Assembly (NCBI RefSeq): GCF_000482465.1
Contig: NZ_KI519424.1
Coordinates: 26,681-90,680, forward strand
Reading direction: 5' to 3'
DNA: 64,000 nucleotides
Source of the DNA: Runella limosa DSM 17973
Lineage (GTDB): Bacteria > Bacteroidota > Bacteroidia > Cytophagales > Spirosomataceae
Shown piece by piece: positions 60,967-64,000 of the stretch. The notes beneath the pieces are model-generated. The model saw nothing but the letters and a program-made list of their open reading frames with translations. It was not told where the DNA came from and did not search any database. Within the stretch, counting starts at the first letter, position 1. Every line of letters starts with the position of its first letter. The position numbers were made by a program, and so were the translations under genes.

Positions 60967-63486
60967 TTATTCAGTCGTTTCGGTTGATTCAGGAGTTTCG
61001 GTAGTATTTTCTGCTATCAGCCCTTCTTCTTCCTCCAATTCGTCTTTTTCAATTCGAGTAACCGACGAAATTTCGTCACTGTCGCTGAGTTTGATAAGGC
61101 GAACTCCTTGGGTATTGCGACCTGCAACGCGAATTTCTTGAACCGACATCCGAATGGCAATGCCAGAACGGTTGATAATCATCAAATCATCGGTTTCACT
61201 TACCTCTTTGATGGCGACAAGATTTCCTACTTTGTCCGTGATGTTGAGGGTAGTTACCCCTTTTGCTCCACGGTTGGTAACCCGATAATCTTCGATTGGC
61301 GAACGTTTTCCGTACCCATTTTCTGAAACTACCAAAAGTTGCTTATCAGTACCGCTCACGCAAAGCATACCAATCGCTTTATTGTTTCCTTCTTCACCCA
61401 ATTCAATACCCTTTACTCCAGCTGCGGTACGACCCATCGGGCGAACGCGGCTTTCGTGGAACCGAACGGCTTTACCTTCTTTTGAGGCAATCACAATTTC
61501 GTTGTCACCATTGGTTAGGGCAACATCCAACAGGCGATCTCCTTCATTGATTGAGATTGCGATGATTCCATTAACCCGTGGGCGTGAATACGCTTCTAGG
61601 AGGGTTTTCTTGATGGTACCCGATTCGGTACACATAATCAAGTAATTGTTATTGATGTAATCTGCATCACTCAACGTACGCACGTTGATTACGGCTCGTA
61701 CTTTATCGCCCGATTCAATGTTGATAAGATTTTGAATGGGTCGGCCTTTTGATACTTTTGAACCTTCGGGGATTTCATACACTTTTAGCCAATATAGGCG
61801 GCCAAACTCAGTAAAAATCAAAAGGTAGTTCAACATAGTTGCCGAAAACAAATGTTCGGTAAAGTCATCGTCTTTGGTCGTAACACCACGAGACCCCACT
61901 CCTCCCCTGCCTTGGGTACGGTACTCACTCAAAGGGGTACGCTTAACGTAACCTTGGTGCGAAATGGTAATCAACATTTCCTCATCCGCAATCATGTCCT
62001 CATCGGCAAACTCTTCGGCAGCGTACTCAATTTTTGAGCGTCTTTCGTCACCATAACGTGCGCGAAGCTCGGCAAGTTCGTCCTTGATAACTTGGAATTT
62101 ACGAGGTTCATTCGCCAAAATATCCTGTAAATCAGCGATTACCTTCATCAACTCGTCGTACTCAAGAATGATTTTATCACGTTCCATACCCGTCAAACGT
62201 TGGAGACGCATATCAAGAATGGCTCTGGCTTGGGCTTCGCTTAAACTGAATTGCTCAATCAGACCATTACGGGCGGTTTCTGGGTCACGGGCACTACGGA
62301 TAAGGCTGATTACCGCATCTAAATTGTCTAGAGCAATCAACAAACCTTGTAAAATGTGTGCCCGCTTTTCTGCCTCTTTGAGTTCAAATTGTGTACGACG
62401 CGTCACGACCTCTAAACGGTGTTCAACGTAGTATTTGATAAGGTCTTTGAGATTGAGCAGAGCAGGACGTCCTTTTACAAGTGCAACGTTATTGATGCTA
62501 AACGAAGACTGTAACGGGGTATATTTGTACAAGTGGTTTAAAACAATATTTGGGATACTGTCTTTTTTCAACTCAAATACGATACGAACACCTTCACGGT
62601 CAGATTCATCGCGAATGGCTGAAATTCCCTCTATTTTTTTCTCATTGACCAAATCAGCGATACGTTTAATCATATCCGCTTTATTGACCATGTACGGAAT
62701 TTCAGTCACTACGATTTGCTCGCGTCCCGTTTTGGTTTGTTCAAAAGTTGCCACTGCACGCATCACCACGCGACCACGCCCTGTTTCGTAAGCAGAACGA
62801 ACCCCCTGGTACCCGTAAATAATCGCACCTGTTGGAAAATCTGGTGCTTTGACGTACTGGATCAATTCAGAAACGGTAATATCGTTGTTATCAATGTAGG
62901 CAATGGTACCATCAAGAACCTCGGTAAGGTTGTGAGGTGCCATGTTAGTCGCCATACCTACCGCAATCCCAGATGAACCATTGAGGAGTAAGTTGGGAAG
63001 TTTGGCGGGAAGTACACTCGGTTCTTCGTCCGAATCGTCGTAGTTTGGTTGAAAATTGACGGTATCTTTGTTGATATCCACCAGCATTTCTTCTGCAATG
63101 CGCTTGAGACGTGACTCGGTATAACGCATCGCTGCGGGCGAATCTCCATCTAACGAACCAAAGTTTCCTTGACCATCAATCAATGGATAGCGTAACGACC
63201 AAGGTTGCGCCATACGAACCATGGTATCGTAAATGGACGAATCCCCGTGTGGGTGATACTTCGCCATTACGTCCCCGACCGTACGTGCCGATTTTTTGTA
63301 GGGGCGATTGTGCAGGAAGCCCGATTCAAACATAGCATAAAGCACCCGTCGGTGGACGGGCTTGAGTCCGTCGCGGGCATCGGGAAGGGCACGCGAGATA
63401 ATTACCGACATTGAATAGTCAATGTAGGCAGTCCGCATCTCCTCCTCGATGTTAATTGGGATAATGTTGCTGGTGTTTTCTGACAT
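60967..63486 (-). CDS. gyrA: DNA gyrase subunit A
   Basis: An 839-residue type II topoisomerase subunit. The catalytic tyrosine is Y122 in [13 protein letters not shown]. The quinolone region keeps S83 and D87 ([11 protein letters not shown]), the susceptible-type residues. The C-terminal beta-pinwheel has repeated blades and the GyrA box-like [10 protein letters not shown]. The acidic tail ends [14 protein letters not shown]. It introduces negative supercoils with GyrB, which is not in the window. The promoter upstream matches the phylum consensus. Confidence 0.98.
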   Translation of the reverse strand: MSENTSNIIPINIEEEMRTAYIDYSMSVIISRALPDARDGLKPVHRRVLYAMFESGFLHNRPYKKSARTVGDVMAKYHPHGDSSIYDTMVRMAQPWSLRYPLIDGQGNFGSLDGDSPAAMRYTESRLKRIAEEMLVDINKDTVNFQPNYDDSDEEPSVLPAKLPNLLLNGSSGIAVGMATNMAPHNLTEVLDGTIAYIDNNDITVSELIQYVKAPDFPTGAIIYGYQGVRSAYETGRGRVVMRAVATFEQTKTGREQIVVTEIPYMVNKADMIKRIADLVNEKKIEGISAIRDESDREGVRIVFELKKDSIPNIVLNHLYKYTPLQSSFSINNVALVKGRPALLNLKDLIKYYVEHRLEVVTRRTQFELKEAEKRAHILQGLLIALDNLDAVISLIRSARDPETARNGLIEQFSLSEAQARAILDMRLQRLTGMERDKIILEYDELMKVIADLQDILANEPRKFQVIKDELAELRARYGDERRSKIEYAAEEFADEDMIADEEMLITISHQGYVKRTPLSEYRTQGRGGVGSRGVTTKDDDFTEHLFSATMLNYLLIFTEFGRLYWLKVYEIPEGSKVSKGRPIQNLINIESGDKVRAVINVRTLSDADYINNNYLIMCTESGTIKKTLLEAYSRPRVNGIIAISINEGDRLLDVALTNGDNEIVIASKEGKAVRFHESRVRPMGRTAAGVKGIELGEEGNNKAIGMLCVSGTDKQLLVVSENGYGKRSPIEDYRVTNRGAKGVTTLNITDKVGNLVAIKEVSETDDLMIINRSGIAIRMSVQEIRVAGRNTQGVRLIKLSDSDEISSVTRIEKDELEEEEGLIAENTTETPESTETTE

Positions 63487-63512
63487 AAATTAAATTTAAA
63501 TGCTTATATGTA

Positions 63513-63545
63513 CAAAAATACACCAAATACTTTAGATAGGCAAAA
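63513..63545 (-). promoter_or_regulatory. Promoter of gyrA
   Basis: On the minus strand TTTTG (63545-63541), 20 bases, then TATTTTTG (63520-63513). Confidence 0.65.
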
Positions 63546-63776
63546 TTAGCGACGTTTACCCCGTTTTTCGGAGGCTTGGCTACGCTTTTCAGCTTTTGTT
63601 CTGGGCATTCCAAACAGGTAAGGTTTGGGTAATGTGCCTCTACCGCGCACCACCCGCTTTCCGTGGCTGTGGTTGTATTTCACTTTGCATCCTTTGATAG
63701 GGCACTGACGGTACCAACATCCCTCAAAAAGGAAGGCCAAAGCAACTATTCCAACAATTAAAATGGGCCGTTTCAT
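63546..63776 (-). CDS. Small basic lipoprotein, 76 aa
   Basis: MKRPILIVGIVALAFLFEGC is a lipoprotein signal with lipobox FEGC. The rest is very basic, with CPIKGCKVKYNHSHGKRVVR and a Lys/Arg/Glu tail. Its stop lies just before the gyrA promoter. Unknown family, probably anchored in the envelope. Confidence 0.65.
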   Translation of the reverse strand: MKRPILIVGIVALAFLFEGCWYRQCPIKGCKVKYNHSHGKRVVRGRGTLPKPYLFGMPRTKAEKRSQASEKRGKRR

Positions 63777-63865
63777 TATAGCTCTTTAATCAAAGATACC
63801 AAGTTATTATACAGAAGCTCAAAAAACAAAAACTTGGTAAAAGGAAGAATACTATATAACAAAAA

Positions 63866-63887
63866 AGGCTACGAAAATTCGTAGCCT
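63866..63887 (-). terminator. Terminator of the tRNA-Thr
   Basis: AGGCTACGAA and TTCGTAGCCT pair closely; on the minus strand T6 follows. It ends the tRNA transcript 6 bases past the discriminator. Confidence 0.85.
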
Positions 63888-63892
63888 CTGTG

Positions 63893-63996
63893 AGCCCCCA
63901 GCCGGGATCAAATCGCAGGGGCGACCCCGCAGCGACCTACTGATTACAAGCGGCAGGCGTTCCTGTCAGTTGCTCTATCAGCTGAGCTATGGAGGC
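63893..63996 (-). tRNA. tRNA-Thr (anticodon TGT) carrying two inserts
   Basis: Acceptor GCCTCCA and TGGGGGC pair, with discriminator T at 63893. D arm GCTC-AGCTGATA-GAGC. Anticodon stem ACTGA and TCAGT with loop CTTGTAA. T loop TTTGATC with 3' stem CCGGC. The gene is 104 nt; removing 15 nt at 63951-63965 and about 16 nt at 63913-63929 gives a normal 73-nt tRNA. A19 and T56 replace the usual G19-C56, a compensated tertiary pair that suggests a functional gene. CCA is not encoded. Confidence 0.72.
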
Positions 63997-64000
63997 ATTA

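Noticed and set aside
57615..63545. Chromosomal origin near gyrA
   Set aside because: No cluster of clear DnaA boxes, and dnaA, dnaN and gyrB are absent; only a weak parS-like site is seen.
63893..63996. Ordinary tRNA with a long variable arm
   Set aside because: The extra bases are not in the variable loop (AGGTC is normal); they fall at the anticodon and T loop edges and break both stems' usual spacing.

Overview
The window looks like a chromosomal segment of a Bacteroidota bacterium, most likely a Cytophagales member of the Runella/Spirosoma kind; the genus is an inference. The support is: several promoters fit TTTG-N19-TAnnTTTG (tRNA-Ser, rpsT, the 57090 regulator gene; gyrA is close with N20), Shine-Dalgarno sites are largely absent, and the protein set is typical (HU/SPOR membrane protein, TonB-type transducer, large TPR proteins, Bacteroidota-type tyrosine recombinases).

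Layout. 1-1490: a Cys/Met-metabolism PLP enzyme, then tRNA-Ser(TGA). 1561-14660: a 13.05-kb integrated element flanked by a 50-bp direct repeat made of the tRNA-Ser 3' end and its terminator. It carries a Toprim primase-like gene, an SF3 helicase with an iteron-rich candidate origin between the two, two tandem tyrosine recombinases, an antirepressor/Cro-like/CI-like switch, a PemK-like toxin pair, and an operon of small uncharacterised membrane proteins that ends near attR. No capsid, portal, terminase or conjugation genes are seen, so it resembles a satellite or cryptic mobilisable island. 14826-15702: an IS5-family insertion sequence with a TTA target duplication. 15778-20584: a six-module leucine-rich-repeat surface protein convergent with a beta-helix protein that shares its C-terminal tail type. 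20873-27033: a BASS transporter with a 3-hydroxyacyl-CoA-dehydrogenase-like protein, a GMC oxidoreductase pair, a class A beta-lactamase and an Rpn-type nuclease.

27537-53899 is mostly housekeeping and envelope: dnaK behind a sigma-54-like promoter, thrS, rnz with a STAS protein, purC, a glycosyltransferase-39-like TPR protein, an outer-membrane beta-barrel receptor, purine nucleoside phosphorylase, rpsT, then a co-oriented envelope run (TPR protein, beta-barrel, HU/SPOR protein, TonB-like transducer) followed by folC and trmB. 54168-63486: gap, dapD, an HTH regulator with a striking upstream array of GTTTACA boxes, lipoproteins, a TPR protein and gyrA.

The oddest object is at the right edge: a minus-strand tRNA-Thr(TGT) whose cloverleaf is complete only if two related GC-rich hairpin inserts are removed, one at the 5' edge of the anticodon loop and one at the 5' edge of the T loop. 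The other leading candidates for something undescribed are the iteron origin and membrane-protein operon of the integrated element, and the GTTTACA array.
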